Of a stretch of DNA of 64,000 nt, positions 1 through 8,955 are shown piece by piece. The notes under the pieces were generated by a model. That model did no database searches and was not told the DNA's origin. It saw only the letters and a list, made by a program, of their open reading frames with translations. Source of the stretch: Ga0077536 sp035325705. Lineage in GTDB: Bacteria; Pseudomonadota; Gammaproteobacteria; Ga0077536. The position numbers were made by a program, and so were the translations under genes. Every line of letters starts with the position of its first letter. The stretch's first letter is position 1. Location of the stretch: contig DAOKZI010000012.1 in assembly GCA_035325705.1 (NCBI GenBank), forward strand, positions 62,001-126,000. The letters are read 5' to 3'.

Positions 1-36
1 TGCTCCGTGAATCACTACACAGAGGCCGCAGAGGCC

Positions 37-108
37 GTAGGTTGGGCTGACGCAGGAAGCCCAACGTTTGGCGCCCGATGTTGGGCTTCCTGCGTCAGCC
101 CAAGCTAC
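37..108. repeat. Class-2 palindrome (GTAG-gTTGGGCT)
   Basis: Two 29-base arms in inverted orientation, 37-65 and 80-108, differ at one position only; the 14-base loop is GC-rich. Each outer end is GTAG (CTAC on the right), and each arm can also fold alone as TTGGGCT...AGCCCAA. The same unit recurs near 18131, 25953, 50119 and 63000, always between genes. Confidence 0.85.
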
Positions 109-124
109 GAACCGGTGACGCTTC

Positions 125-285
125 GTAGCCCGGGTGCAGCGGAGCGGAACCCGGGATCGGGCATGCCCGATACGCAATAGTTTTCGGCCATGCGCGGCGC
201 GCACCGCGCCGGGTCTTCTCGAATGCGTGAGGTTACGGCGGGCGCCGGATCCCGGGTTACGCGCTCCGCGCTCCACCCGGGCTAC
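125..285. repeat. REPIN-like class-1 repeat pair
   Basis: A left arm starts GTAG followed by a CCCGGG...CCCGGG hairpin. About 100 bases later the same arm occurs in reverse complement and ends CTAC at 282-285. This GTAG-foot hairpin pair matches the published architecture of REPs and REPINs; the family call rests on that shape, not on a database match. Confidence 0.8.
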
Positions 286-385
286 AAGACATTTGGCACC
301 GTGCGCGTTGGGCGTCCTGCGTCAGCCCAACGGTCATGACGCGCGCGCCACCTGCAATCACGAAAGAGGCGTGGTGAGCTCAGAT

Positions 386-462
386 CCCGGATTCCGCTGC
401 GCTCCTTCCGGGCTACGAAGAACGTTTTCTTGTAGCCCGGAAGGAGCGCAGCGGAATCCGGG
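386..462. repeat. Outward-facing class-1 repeat pair
   Basis: A right arm (ending CTAC at 413-416) and a left arm (GTAG at 432-435) stand back to back, 15 bases apart, so the whole segment is itself a palindrome. The arms carry the AAGGAGCGCAGCGGAA core, a variant of the commoner ATGAGCGCAGCGAA core seen elsewhere. Confidence 0.75.
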
Positions 463-526
463 TTCGGCGTCTCAGCAGTCGTTAACCCCGGGGTCGATGC
501 CAGGCCTCTCATAGGGGCGCCCGCGC

Positions 527-1315
527 TCAGCGCTTGGCGATGTTCTTCGCCTCGAAGGAAGCCGGCCAGTGCTCACAGGCGGCGAGCCCTTCGAGCGCGA
601 GGCCGTAGGGCAGTTGATCGAGCATCGCGCGCTTCACCTGCATCAGCATCGCCTCGCGCGTGAGGCGCGTGGTCAGGGGCGGGCGGGCGCGAATCAGGCG
701 GGCGAGCGTCCATGCGCGTTCGAGCAGCTCGGCCCGCGGCATCACTTCGTTGACGACGCCGAGCTGCAGCGCCTCGGCCGCCGAGAGCTGCTGCCCCGTC
801 AACAGGAAGTAGCGCGCGCGGTTCAAGCCCAGCAGCATCTGCCACACCACGTGCACGCCGTCGCCCGGCACGAGGCCGCTCGGATAGTGCGGCGCGTCCT
901 GGAACACGGCGTGCTCGGCGGCGAGCACGATGTCGCAGAGAAGCGCGAGCTCGGCGTGCACGGTCGCGGGGCCGTTGACGGCGGCGATCATCGGCGCCTG
1001 GATCTCGAGCAGGTTCATCAGCAGGCGCTTCGCGTCGGGCAGCACGTGCTCGCCCCAGGCGCGCGCGTCGACCTTGCCGCCGCCGAGATCTTCGCGGTGG
1101 ATGAAGGTGTCGCCGCTGCCGGTGAGGATGACGACCTTGTTTTCCGGGTCGCTCGCGATGTCGCCGAAGCAGTAGCCGAGCTCCTGGTGCGGGCCGAAGC
1201 CCCAGATCAGATCGCTGCCCTCGGTATGCATCGTCACCTGCAGGATGCCGTCCTCGCGCCGCAGGCGCAGGTATTGATATTTCGCGGCGTATTCGTCGAG
1301 GGTATGCAGGCGCAT
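527..1315 (-). CDS. 6-oxocamphor-hydrolase-like crotonase
   Basis: A 262-residue crotonase-fold protein, probably a cytoplasmic beta-diketone C-C hydrolase rather than a hydratase. The usual GGG of the oxyanion-hole loop is missing; instead it reads NGPATVHAEL, as in 6-oxocamphor hydrolase (OCH). The five residues described for the OCH active site (His45, His122, His145, Asp154, Glu244, recalled from memory) fall here at His43, His120, His143, Asp152 and Glu242, a constant offset of two. The ATG at 1315 is preferred over one 17 codons upstream because family members start with a similar DEYAxKY segment. It stands alone, facing away from the FadL gene. The class call is strong; the natural substrate is unknown. 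Confidence 0.8.
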   Translation of the reverse strand: MRLHTLDEYAAKYQYLRLRREDGILQVTMHTEGSDLIWGFGPHQELGYCFGDIASDPENKVVILTGSGDTFIHREDLGGGKVDARAWGEHVLPDAKRLLMNLLEIQAPMIAAVNGPATVHAELALLCDIVLAAEHAVFQDAPHYPSGLVPGDGVHVVWQMLLGLNRARYFLLTGQQLSAAEALQLGVVNEVMPRAELLERAWTLARLIRARPPLTTRLTREAMLMQVKRAMLDQLPYGLALEGLAACEHWPASFEAKNIAKR

Positions 1316-1537
1316 GGTGTTCGCTCCCGTGGCTGTACGGCGGAGCCTGCACCTTAGCATCGTCACGCGCCGCCGGCCCTCACGTCCTTTCCGCCTCGCG
1401 TCTCGTCGCGCATTTCCGGCCTAGTCGACACCGCGGCCCTGCGGTTTTCTTGATCCAGGTCGTCTCGGCGCCTCTCCGTCGCTGGCGCACGCGCCGGTCC
1501 GCTGTACGCTTCGCGAAGCCAAATCAGGCGACTGCGC

Positions 1538-2851
1538 ATGAAAACGAGAAACTGGATCAAGTCGGGGGTCGCGTTTGCCGCCGTTTTCGCCTCCGCGGCG
1601 GCGCAGGCAGGGGGCGGCTATTTCGCAATGGGCTACGGCCCGACGGCGCGGCACATGGCCGGTGCTACCACGGCCTATGCCGAGGACGCGTTCGCCGGGG
1701 CATCGAACCCGGCGAAATGGCTCGCGGCCGGTAATCGCGTGGACATCGGCGGCGAGCTCTTCCTGCCGCAAGCGCGCATCAAGCGCACGGGCTCGAACAG
1801 CATCTATGACATGACTTCCGACAGCGACAACGAGTTCTTCGTGCTGCCGGAGGGGGCAGTGAGCCGGCGGATCGATGAGCGCTCCGCATGGGGCCTGACG
1901 ATTTACGGCAACGGCGGCCTCAACACCGAATACCGCGGCCACAACGGCGTGCGCGGCTCGAACTTCGCGCCCGATCGCTGCAACGACAAGCCCGCGAACT
2001 TCCTCTTCGGCTGCGACAAGCTCGGCCTCGACATCATGCAGCTCGTGATCGCGCCCGGCGTGGCCCGTGAAGTCGCACCGGGGCATACGCTCGGCATCGC
2101 GCCGCTGTTGACCGTGCAGCGCTTCGAGGCTTACGGCTTCCAGGCCTTTGCGCCGTTCTCGCAGCGGCCCACCGATTTGACGAACCGCGGCTGGGACTGG
2201 GCGCTCGGCATCGGTGTGCGCGTCGGCTGGCTGGGCGAGCTGCGGCCGGGCTTCACGCTGGGCGCGGCGTGGGCGAGCCGCGTGTATATGGACGAGTTCG
2301 AGCAATACGAAGGACTCCTCGCCGACGGCCAGCTCGACATCCCGGAGAACTACTCCGTCGGCTTCGCATGGCGCGTCTTGCCCCGGCTGCGCTGGACCTT
2401 CGACTATCAGCGCATCAACTTCGGCGACGTGCCGGCCGTCGGCAACGGCGTGCTCGCGACGCTGCTCGACCCGCTGGGCAGCCCGCTCGGCAGCAGCAAG
2501 GGATCGGGCTTCAACTGGGAGAACCAGAACAATTTCCGCACGGCCTTCGTCTATGATTTCAAACCCGCGTTCACGCTGCGCTTCGGCTATGCCTACGGCC
2601 CGCAGACGCAGCGCGATACCGGCCTGAACTCGGTGACGATGAACATGCTGACGCCGAACGCCGAGCACCAGGTCGCCGCCGGTTTCACCTGGCGGCCGGC
2701 CGCCGGCAACGAATTCCACATGGGCTACAACCGCTACATCGCCGCGCCGTTCCGCGGCCCCTCGGCCACCGCGCTGCTCGGCGTCGGTGGGCACGAACGC
2801 CTCGAAGCGCGCGTGGATTCGGTGATGCTGGGATGGTCGTGGAAGCGCTGA
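1538..2851 (+). CDS. FadL/OmpP1-family outer-membrane transporter
   Basis: A 437-residue outer-membrane beta-barrel of the FadL type, which lets long-chain fatty acids and other hydrophobic molecules through the outer membrane. A Sec signal peptide covers about residues 1-24 (basic start, Ala/Phe core, AQA-G cleavage). The hatch-region signature follows with GPTARHMAGATTAYAEDAF and SNPAKW. The rest alternates aromatic and glycine residues as amphipathic strands and ends in LGWSWKR; barrels usually end in an aromatic residue two or three places from the end. Length is normal for the family. Neighbouring crotonase, BVMO and SDR genes suggest a hydrophobic organic substrate, which is inference. 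Confidence 0.88.
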   Translation: MKTRNWIKSGVAFAAVFASAAAQAGGGYFAMGYGPTARHMAGATTAYAEDAFAGASNPAKWLAAGNRVDIGGELFLPQARIKRTGSNSIYDMTSDSDNEFFVLPEGAVSRRIDERSAWGLTIYGNGGLNTEYRGHNGVRGSNFAPDRCNDKPANFLFGCDKLGLDIMQLVIAPGVAREVAPGHTLGIAPLLTVQRFEAYGFQAFAPFSQRPTDLTNRGWDWALGIGVRVGWLGELRPGFTLGAAWASRVYMDEFEQYEGLLADGQLDIPENYSVGFAWRVLPRLRWTFDYQRINFGDVPAVGNGVLATLLDPLGSPLGSSKGSGFNWENQNNFRTAFVYDFKPAFTLRFGYAYGPQTQRDTGLNSVTMNMLTPNAEHQVAAGFTWRPAAGNEFHMGYNRYIAAPFRGPSATALLGVGGHERLEARVDSVMLGWSWKR

Positions 2852-2915
2852 GCGGCTGCTGAGCCCGGTCGGGACAGCGCGCCGCGTCCGGCCCGAGCGG
2901 CGCCGTAGGCCTCGT

Positions 2916-3944
2916 TCACGGCGGCGCGGCCGGCGTCGCTACCGCGTGTATCGGCTCGGGCGCTACGGGCCGTGCTTCCCTGATCCGTTTCCAGAACGCC
3001 GGATCGTCTTCTGCGGCGCGCGCCGCCGGTCCTATGTCGGCGGCGGCGTGAACCGCGGCGAACGGCCGCTTGTCCTCGAGCAGCCCGAGATGGTGCAGGT
3101 ACATCGGCACCAGGCCCGAGGCGATGATTTCCCAGTTCGCAGGCACCGGACGTCCGGCGGCGCGCAGAATGCGCACGACCTCGGTGGTGCAGTTGCGGAA
3201 CAGCGTGTTGTAGAAGCGCGGGCGCTGCGCGAGCTCGTTCATCTCTTGGACGTAGTGTTCGAGCAGACTGCGCCGCATTTGCGGGGTGGTCTCGAGCCGG
3301 TAGCGACGCACGTCTTCGCCGCGGCGATTGCTGCGCACGCGGATCACGTCGCGCTCATCCGCGGCGATCAGGATCAGCTCGTAGGAGCGCATGAAACCGG
3401 CCAGCATCGACCAGCGCTCGCTGCTTTCGCGGCGCGTCTCGATCGAAAAAGCGAGCGGCTCGCGCTCGCCGAAGACGAAGCTCACGATCAGATGCGCGAC
3501 GCGCGGATCGCCCCAGGTCGAGACGAAGAGATCCACCGCGCTCAACTCGGCGAGCGGAAAGCGCCGCACCTCCCAGCGCGGCACGCATTCCCTCCCCGAG
3601 AGCCACTCGAAGTTGCGGAAGTCTTGCACCACCAGCACCTCATCGATCACCCGTGCGGTGGCCTGGCGCGCGTTTTCGCTGACCCATTGATGCGTGAGCG
3701 AGGGTCGGATCGAGCGCCACCACCAGGTCCAGGCCGCCAGCGCGGCAGCGAACAGCGTGACCGCGAGCCACGGCAGGTAGCGCAGGGCCAGGATGCAGAA
3801 CGCCGTGCACGCGAGCCAGGCCAGCGTCCAGCGCCAGGCGCGGCGATCCTTGCTGAAATAGAAGTAGGCCGCGGCCGCGTGTACGAGACCGATCAGCGCC
3901 ATCGCGCACTGCGCCGCGATCCGGCCTAAAGTGACGCCGATCAC
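2916..3944 (-). CDS. DUF4105 membrane protein
   Basis: A 342-residue protein with three N-terminal hydrophobic segments (about residues 5-27, 36-53 and 57-75) followed by a soluble domain of the DUF4105 type. That domain carries HLIVSFVFG...FSIETRRE and the hallmark NTLFRNCTT, whose Cys and the earlier His would be the NlpC/P60-like catalytic pair; the domain probably faces the periplasm. The longest frame begins with GTG at 3944; an ATG at 3902 would keep most of the first helix and is an alternative. It converges with the FadL gene, 64 bp apart. The function is not established for the family; peptidase or amidase activity is inference. Confidence 0.75.
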   Translation of the reverse strand: MIGVTLGRIAAQCAMALIGLVHAAAAYFYFSKDRRAWRWTLAWLACTAFCILALRYLPWLAVTLFAAALAAWTWWWRSIRPSLTHQWVSENARQATARVIDEVLVVQDFRNFEWLSGRECVPRWEVRRFPLAELSAVDLFVSTWGDPRVAHLIVSFVFGEREPLAFSIETRRESSERWSMLAGFMRSYELILIAADERDVIRVRSNRRGEDVRRYRLETTPQMRRSLLEHYVQEMNELAQRPRFYNTLFRNCTTEVVRILRAAGRPVPANWEIIASGLVPMYLHHLGLLEDKRPFAAVHAAADIGPAARAAEDDPAFWKRIREARPVAPEPIHAVATPAAPP

Positions 3945-4093
3945 CGCCGTGCTCGCCGGGATGAGCTCGCCGGCCTTCGGCGGCGCGCGCAGCGGCCTAC
4001 TGAACCACGTCGATGGCGTGGAGCCGAGCGTGAGGATTTCATGCGCACACTATAAGCGAAGCGCTCCGTGTCGCGCGGGCGGCGATCGCGGTT

Positions 4094-4858
4094 TCAGATG
4101 CAGCGTCCGCCGTCGACCTCCATGCACACGCCCGTGAGCATCGACGCTTCGTCGCTGCACAGATAGCAGGCGGCGTTCGCGATGTCGTCCGGCCGCGAGA
4201 AGCGGCCGAGCGGGATCGAGGCGAGAAATTTCGCGCGCATGTCCGGCGTGTCCTCGCCCATGAAGGTCGCGAGCAGCGGCGTGTCGCCCGCAACGGGATT
4301 CAGCGCATTGACGCGGATGCCGAAGGGCGCGAGCTCGATGGCCGCGGCCCGCGTCGCCGCGATCACCCAGCCCTTGCTCGCGTTGTACCACGCGAGCCGC
4401 GGCCGCGGGCTGACGCCCCCGGTCGAGGCGATGTTCAACACGACGCCGCGAATGCCGTCGACGCCGGCGGCGCGCGCCTTGAAGCGCGGCACGGCCTCGC
4501 GCAGCGCGAAGTAGATCGCCTTCATGTTGACGGCGTACAGGCGTTCGAAGAGCGAGTCGGGCACCTCCTCCAGCGGCTGCGGGGAATGGCCGATGCCCGC
4601 GTTGTTGACGAGAATGTCGAGCGGGCCGAACGCGCGCTCGGCATGCGCCAGCATCGCCGCGACTTCCTCGGCCTGCGCCACGTCGACTGCGCAGGCGCTC
4701 GCGCGCGGGCCGAGACCGGCGGCGACTTCGTTCGCGCGCTCGAGATCGCGATCGGCAATCAGCACGCGGGCGCCCTCGGCGACGAACTTGCGTGCGATGC
4801 CGGCGCCGAAACCCGAGGCGCCGCCGGTGACGATCGCGATCTTGTCCGCGAGTCTCAC
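4094..4858 (-). CDS. SDR-family NAD(P)-dependent oxidoreductase
   Basis: A 254-residue classical short-chain dehydrogenase. TGGASGFGAG near residue 11 is the cofactor-binding glycine motif, NNAG follows near 87, and the catalytic YNASK lies near 163, after a Ser in the IAST segment. It ends with the usual LTG...EVDGG. The start is GTG at 4858, which overlaps the stop codon of the upstream gene as GTGA, so the two are translationally coupled. Asp at the end of beta-strand 2 (LIADRD) favours NAD over NADP. The substrate cannot be told; a carbonyl or alcohol in the same degradative setting as the neighbours is plausible. Confidence 0.88.
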   Translation of the reverse strand: MRLADKIAIVTGGASGFGAGIARKFVAEGARVLIADRDLERANEVAAGLGPRASACAVDVAQAEEVAAMLAHAERAFGPLDILVNNAGIGHSPQPLEEVPDSLFERLYAVNMKAIYFALREAVPRFKARAAGVDGIRGVVLNIASTGGVSPRPRLAWYNASKGWVIAATRAAAIELAPFGIRVNALNPVAGDTPLLATFMGEDTPDMRAKFLASIPLGRFSRPDDIANAACYLCSDEASMLTGVCMEVDGGRCI

Positions 4859-5475
4859 GCGAGCTCACGCGCGAGCAGGTAGGTGTACTGCTCGATCGCG
4901 TAATCGAGGAAACGTTTCATCTGCTGCCGCCGCTCGCGCAGCAGTGCGAGGACTTGATCGGGCGTACGCCCGTCCTCCAGTGCTTTCAGCACCACCGAGC
5001 TCGGCGTGCGCGTCAGCGCGCCGATGTCGCGCGCGACCAGCTTGCTGACGGCCGCCGGGACATTGCTCGGGAAGCCGATGCCGGGATCCTCGTCGAGCAT
5101 GTAGGCGACGACCGCCCATAGGTAATAGCGGGTCGCTGCGTCCTCGGTGAACAGCATCAGGTTGCGCGACAGCGCGCGGATGCTGGTGCGGGCCGCGTCG
5201 TAGTGCTCGCGCTCGGCGCGCAGCTTGCGCGTCGCCTCGCGCATGGCGCGCTGTGCCGCGGCGCGATCGGGCTCTGCTGCAAGCGCTTCGAGCGACTCAT
5301 CGAGCGCCGTGAAGAGGCGGCGGTAGTCCGCATCGACTTCGAGCAAGGCGCCGTGCAGATCGCGCAGCAGCTCGCGGCGCTGCGCGCGCGTGGCGCGCCG
5401 CGCATCGAGATAGCGATTGAGCAGCTCGACGATGCGCTGCGCACCGGCGCTGAGCAGAGTAGCGGTGTCGATCAT
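4855..5475 (-). CDS. Conserved hypothetical helical protein
   Basis: A 206-residue protein, almost wholly helical and rich in Ala, Arg, Leu and Glu, with heptad-like stretches at about residues 30-100 that could form a coiled coil. There is no signal peptide; one moderately hydrophobic segment (TRYYLWAVVAYML, near residue 116) is too short for a convincing membrane span. It starts at ATG 5475 and overlaps the SDR start by four bases, so it is the first gene of a two-gene operon. I do not recognise the family. Codon use looks like the genes around it, which supports a real gene. Confidence 0.7.
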   Translation of the reverse strand: MIDTATLLSAGAQRIVELLNRYLDARRATRAQRRELLRDLHGALLEVDADYRRLFTALDESLEALAAEPDRAAAQRAMREATRKLRAEREHYDAARTSIRALSRNLMLFTEDAATRYYLWAVVAYMLDEDPGIGFPSNVPAAVSKLVARDIGALTRTPSSVVLKALEDGRTPDQVLALLRERRQQMKRFLDYAIEQYTYLLARELA

Positions 5476-6135
5476 GGGGGCAGTCTACGCCGTCGCGTAC
5501 AGGCTTGGGATTCCGCCGGCGCCCGACGTGGTTTGGCGGCATGCCCGCGCCACGAATCTTCGTAGCCCGGAAGCGCAGCGAATCCGGGATCCACCTCGAT
5601 GCGGCCGATGGTGCCAACGGACTGCCGCGGCATTCGTGCCGGATCAAGCACCGTAGGCGGTGAAAAGCCGAACCCCGGATTCGCTTGTGCTCATCTGCTG
5701 GGCTACGAAGACGTTCGCATTTTCCTGTAGCCCGGATGAGCGCAGCGAATCCGGGATCGGCTTTGACCCGTCACATAGCACCAACGGATCCCCGCGACGC
5801 TCGTACCGTATCGGGCGCGCGCAGGCGGTGAAAGAGTTCGATGGGTGTCCCGGATTGAGCCCGCGGATTGAGCCGATGCGCTTTCCCATGCGCGCTCCGA
5901 CGAGCTCCGTGTAGGTGCGAGCCTACGCTGCGCGAAAGAGGGGAGCTGTCCGAGCCGCGTTTCTGTGAAGCAGGCACGCAACTCGCGAGCGTACGAACCC
6001 GGCGCACATTGCCGGCCGGCATGCGCGCGGCTACGCTTAGCCCCACGCTCGCTATCGCCACACGATGCGAACCTGCTCTGGGTACCAACGATAACAAGGC
6101 CGTCGCGGCGGCAATCCCCCCTGGAGGAAGCAGGC
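5476..6135. other. Intergenic region with class-1 repeats
   Basis: This is the shared upstream region of the helical-protein/SDR pair and the VPLPA-CTERM gene. The first half holds three class-1 arms. From about 5760 to 6120 I see no gene and no convincing promoter; the frame that runs into the VPLPA-CTERM gene from 5965 has no signal-peptide-like start until ATG 6136. Confidence 0.6.
5562..5755. repeat. Three class-1 repeat arms
   Basis: Arms lie at 5562-5588 (GTAG forward), about 5674-5706 (reverse, interrupted by an extra TGCT near its foot) and 5727-5755 (forward). The first two form a REPIN-like inward pair of about 145 bases; the second and third form an outward pair. Confidence 0.75.
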
Positions 6136-8601
6136 ATGAATTCCCCTCGCCGATCGTTCTTCGGCTCGTGGCCGCTGTGCGCGGCTGCGCTGAGTCTGGC
6201 CTCCGTCGGCCCGGCAGCGGCCCTGACCTGGAACGGCGTCAACGGCAACTGGACGGACGGCGGCAACTGGACGCCAGCGGGTCCGCCGGGCACGGCGGAC
6301 GTCGCGGTCATCAATGCCGGCACCGCACAGCTCGACACCGATACGAGCATCCTCGGCCTGACGCAGGGCGGCGGCACGCTCGCCGGCACGGGCACGCTGA
6401 TCGTCACGGGCGACTCGACGTGGTCGACGGGCACGCACAGCGGCACCGGCACCTCGCAGTTCGACGCTGCGCTGGCGCTGAGCGGCCCCGGTCTCAAGGT
6501 GCTACTCGGCGGCCGCACGGTGAACCTCAACGGCACCACGACCTGGTCCGGCAACACGGCCGCGAACAATGGTGCAATCCGCTTCTGGAACGGCGGCACA
6601 CTGAACAACAACGGTACCTTCAACGATGCGAACGGCTTCGCCTCGTTCATCGAGCACAACGCCGGCGGCCCGCACAACTTCAACAACGTCGGTACCTATA
6701 ACAAGCAGTCGAACACGGTGACGACCGTCGAGCAATTCGTCGCCTTCAACAACAGCGGCACCGTGAATGTGAATGCCGGCACCTTGATGCTGGCCGGCGG
6801 CACCAGCACGGGACTGTTCCAGCTCGCGGCCGGCGCCGCGCTGGAATTCCGCAACGGCAGCAGCACGCTCGACAATGCGACGACGAGCGGCCTCGGCACC
6901 TTGATCGTCAGCACCGACAACGTCGGCGGCGATGCGACGGTCGCCGTGAACGGCGGCACGCACACGGCGGCGGTCGTGTTCAGCGGCAGCACGCTGACCG
7001 GCAGCGATCACACGTTTCAGGGCGCTTTCACGTGGAGCGGCGGCACGCTGTCCGGTGCCGCGAGCACGACGGTCACGGACGCGGCGCTGTCGGGCCCCGG
7101 TCTCAAGACCCTGCTGGGCGGCCGGATCCTGAACCTGAACGGGACGACGACCTGGTCCGGCAATACCGCGGCCAACAACGGCGCGATTCGCTTCTGGAAC
7201 GGGGGAACGATCAACAACAACGGTACGTTCAACGATGCGAACGCTTTCGCCTCGTTCATCGAGCACAACGTCGGCGGCCCGCACAACTTCAACAATCTCG
7301 GCACCTACAACAAGCAGTCGAACACGGTGACGACGGTCGACGGCGGCGTCGCCTTCAACAACAGCGGCACCGTGAATGTGAACGCCGGCACCTTGATGCT
7401 GGCCGGCGGCACCAGCACGGGACTGTTCCAGCTCGCGGCCGGTACCACGCTGGAATTCCGCAACGGCAGCAGCACGCTGGACAATGCGACGACGAGCGGC
7501 CTCGGCACCTTGATCCTCAGCACCGACAACGTCGGCGGCGACGCTACCCTGACCGTGAACGGCGGCACGCACACCTCGAACGTCCTGATCAGCGGCAGCA
7601 CGCTGGCCGGCAGCGATCACACGTTCCAAGGGCCGGTCACGTGGACGGGCGGTACGCTGTCCGGCGCCGCGAGTACGACCTTGACCGGTGATGTCGAAAT
7701 CTCGGGCGCGAACACGAAGACGCTGCTCGGCGGCCGCGTGCTGAACCTGGAGGGTACGACGACCTGGTCCGGTAACACCGCGGCCGGCAACGGCGCGATC
7801 CGCTTCTGGAACGGCGGCACGCTGAACAACGACGGCACCTTCAACGACGAGAACACCTTCGATTCGGCGTTCGCGCGCTTCGCCGGAGGACCGCATGCGA
7901 TCAACAACGCCGGCACCTATAACAAGCAAGGGAACACGGTGACGACGGTGGATGCCTTCATCGTCTTCAACAACACCGATACCGGCGAGATCAACGTGAA
8001 CGCCGGGACGCTGCGCCTCAGCACCGCCTTCGATAACGAAGGGACGATCACGACCGCCGACGGCGCGAGCTTCGCAGGGCTGCACGCAAGCGATCTGCAG
8101 AATCACGGCATCCTCCAGGGCACGGGCACCTACGATCCGGCGACGGGTCGTGCACTCCTCAACGCGGGTGAGGTGCGGGCAGGCCGCGCCGGCGAGACCG
8201 GCGCGCTCGCCATTGCCGGCCACTACACGCAGACGGCGGCGGGCACGACGGCCTTCGATCTCGCCGGCCTGCTCGACATCGACACGATCGACGTCGCCGG
8301 CAATCTCACTCTCGCCGGTACTTTGCAGGTGTCCAGCGTCGGCGGCTACAACCCGCTGGACGGCGATCGCTACACGATCGTCACCTTCGACGACGGCGTC
8401 GCCGATGCGAGCGACCGCACGGGCGTCTTCGACGATCTGGTCTGGCTCGGCTTCGATCCGCGCGTGAGTTTCGCAGTCGAGTACCTCGATCACTCGGTCG
8501 TACTGACGGCTGCCGTCGCCCCGGTGCCGCTGCCGGCCGCAGGCTGGCTGTTCGGCGCCGGCCTGCTCGGTCTGGCACGCCGCGTTCGCCCCCGGTCATA
8601 G
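6136..8601 (+). CDS. Secreted VPLPA-CTERM protein with large tandem repeats
   Basis: An 821-residue exported protein. It starts at ATG 6136, nine bases after a GGAGGA ribosome-binding site, and has a signal peptide (MNSPRRSFF..., hydrophobic core, cleavage near AAA at about residue 30). The body is Asn/Gly/Thr-rich with a filamentous beta-helix look, made of two ~203-residue repeats and a partial third (roughly residues 114-316, 317-520, 521-625). The C-terminus has the sorting signal VPLPAAGWLFGAGLLGLARR: a VPLPA motif, one TM helix and an Arg cluster. Proteins with this tail are processed by exosortase-type systems and are often linked to exopolysaccharide; no exosortase gene lies in the window. 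A surface or biofilm-matrix role is inference. Confidence 0.85.
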   Translation: MNSPRRSFFGSWPLCAAALSLASVGPAAALTWNGVNGNWTDGGNWTPAGPPGTADVAVINAGTAQLDTDTSILGLTQGGGTLAGTGTLIVTGDSTWSTGTHSGTGTSQFDAALALSGPGLKVLLGGRTVNLNGTTTWSGNTAANNGAIRFWNGGTLNNNGTFNDANGFASFIEHNAGGPHNFNNVGTYNKQSNTVTTVEQFVAFNNSGTVNVNAGTLMLAGGTSTGLFQLAAGAALEFRNGSSTLDNATTSGLGTLIVSTDNVGGDATVAVNGGTHTAAVVFSGSTLTGSDHTFQGAFTWSGGTLSGAASTTVTDAALSGPGLKTLLGGRILNLNGTTTWSGNTAANNGAIRFWNGGTINNNGTFNDANAFASFIEHNVGGPHNFNNLGTYNKQSNTVTTVDGGVAFNNSGTVNVNAGTLMLAGGTSTGLFQLAAGTTLEFRNGSSTLDNATTSGLGTLILSTDNVGGDATLTVNGGTHTSNVLISGSTLAGSDHTFQGPVTWTGGTLSGAASTTLTGDVEISGANTKTLLGGRVLNLEGTTTWSGNTAAGNGAIRFWNGGTLNNDGTFNDENTFDSAFARFAGGPHAINNAGTYNKQGNTVTTVDAFIVFNNTDTGEINVNAGTLRLSTAFDNEGTITTADGASFAGLHASDLQNHGILQGTGTYDPATGRALLNAGEVRAGRAGETGALAIAGHYTQTAAGTTAFDLAGLLDIDTIDVAGNLTLAGTLQVSSVGGYNPLDGDRYTIVTFDDGVADASDRTGVFDDLVWLGFDPRVSFAVEYLDHSVVLTAAVAPVPLPAAGWLFGAGLLGLARRVRPRS
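6475..8010 (+). repeat. Long tandem repeats inside the VPLPA-CTERM gene
   Basis: The unit boundary GGCCCCGGTCTCAAG at 6484 recurs at 7093, giving a 609-base period (203 codons). The next boundary, AAGACSCTGCTSGGC, recurs 612 bases further. The third unit stops after about half. Stretches of some 90 bases within units one and two are almost identical in DNA, including silent positions, which indicates recent duplication or ongoing conversion. Confidence 0.88.
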
Positions 8602-8628
8602 GGTGCGGCAAGTCCGGCACGAATCTTC

Positions 8629-8772
8629 GTAGCCCGGATGAGCGCAGCGAATCCGGGGTTCGATCTTTCACCGCGCATGCGCGCCCCGATCCGGCGTAAA
8701 CACCGCAGAGCCCGTTAGCGCCATCGGCCGCGTCGAAGTCGATCCCGGATTCGCTGCGCTCATCCGGGCTAC
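8629..8772. repeat. REPIN-like class-1 pair, copy 1 of tandem
   Basis: Inward-facing arms with GTAG at 8629 and CTAC at 8769-8772, separated by a spacer containing TCTTTCACCGCGCATGCGCG. Confidence 0.85.
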
Positions 8773-8793
8773 GAAGAGATCCCGCGTGTTCCT

Positions 8794-8937
8794 GTAGCGC
8801 CGGATGAGCGCAAGCAAATTGAGGTTCGGTCTTTCACCGCGCACGCGCGCCCGATCCGGCGTAAACCCCGCGGAGCCCGTTGACGCCATCGGCCGCGTCG
8901 AGATCGATCCAGGATTCGCTGCGCTCATCCAGGCTAC
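8794..8937. repeat. REPIN-like class-1 pair, decayed copy 2
   Basis: The same unit as the one just upstream, including the spacer, at a period of about 165 bases. The left hairpin is spoiled (GTAGCGCCGG... and a lost CCGGG side), and the right arm has CCAGG in place of CCGGG, so this copy looks inactive. Confidence 0.8.
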
Positions 8938-8955
8938 AGGGAAACGCGCCGCCGC

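Larger units (their letters stand above)
1..526. other. Repeat-filled intergenic region, no gene
   Basis: No frame here has the look of a real gene: the open frames translate the palindromes themselves into Arg/Pro/Ala-rich strings. The stretch holds one class-2 palindrome, one REPIN-like class-1 pair and one outward-facing class-1 pair, listed separately. A further partial class-2 fragment (a lone TTGGGC / GCCCAA pair) lies near 308-331. Confidence 0.75.
8602..8955. other. Intergenic region with two tandem REPIN-like units
   Basis: The space between the VPLPA-CTERM gene and the convergent OsmC gene is almost entirely two diverged copies of one REPIN-like unit; I see no gene. Confidence 0.75.

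Noticed and set aside
134..514. Open frame at the left edge as a possible small gene
   Set aside because: It consists of translated class-1 repeats, without ribosome-binding site or similarity.
6502..8493. A 663-codon frame on the minus strand opposite the VPLPA-CTERM gene
   Set aside because: It simply reflects the tandem repeats read backwards.
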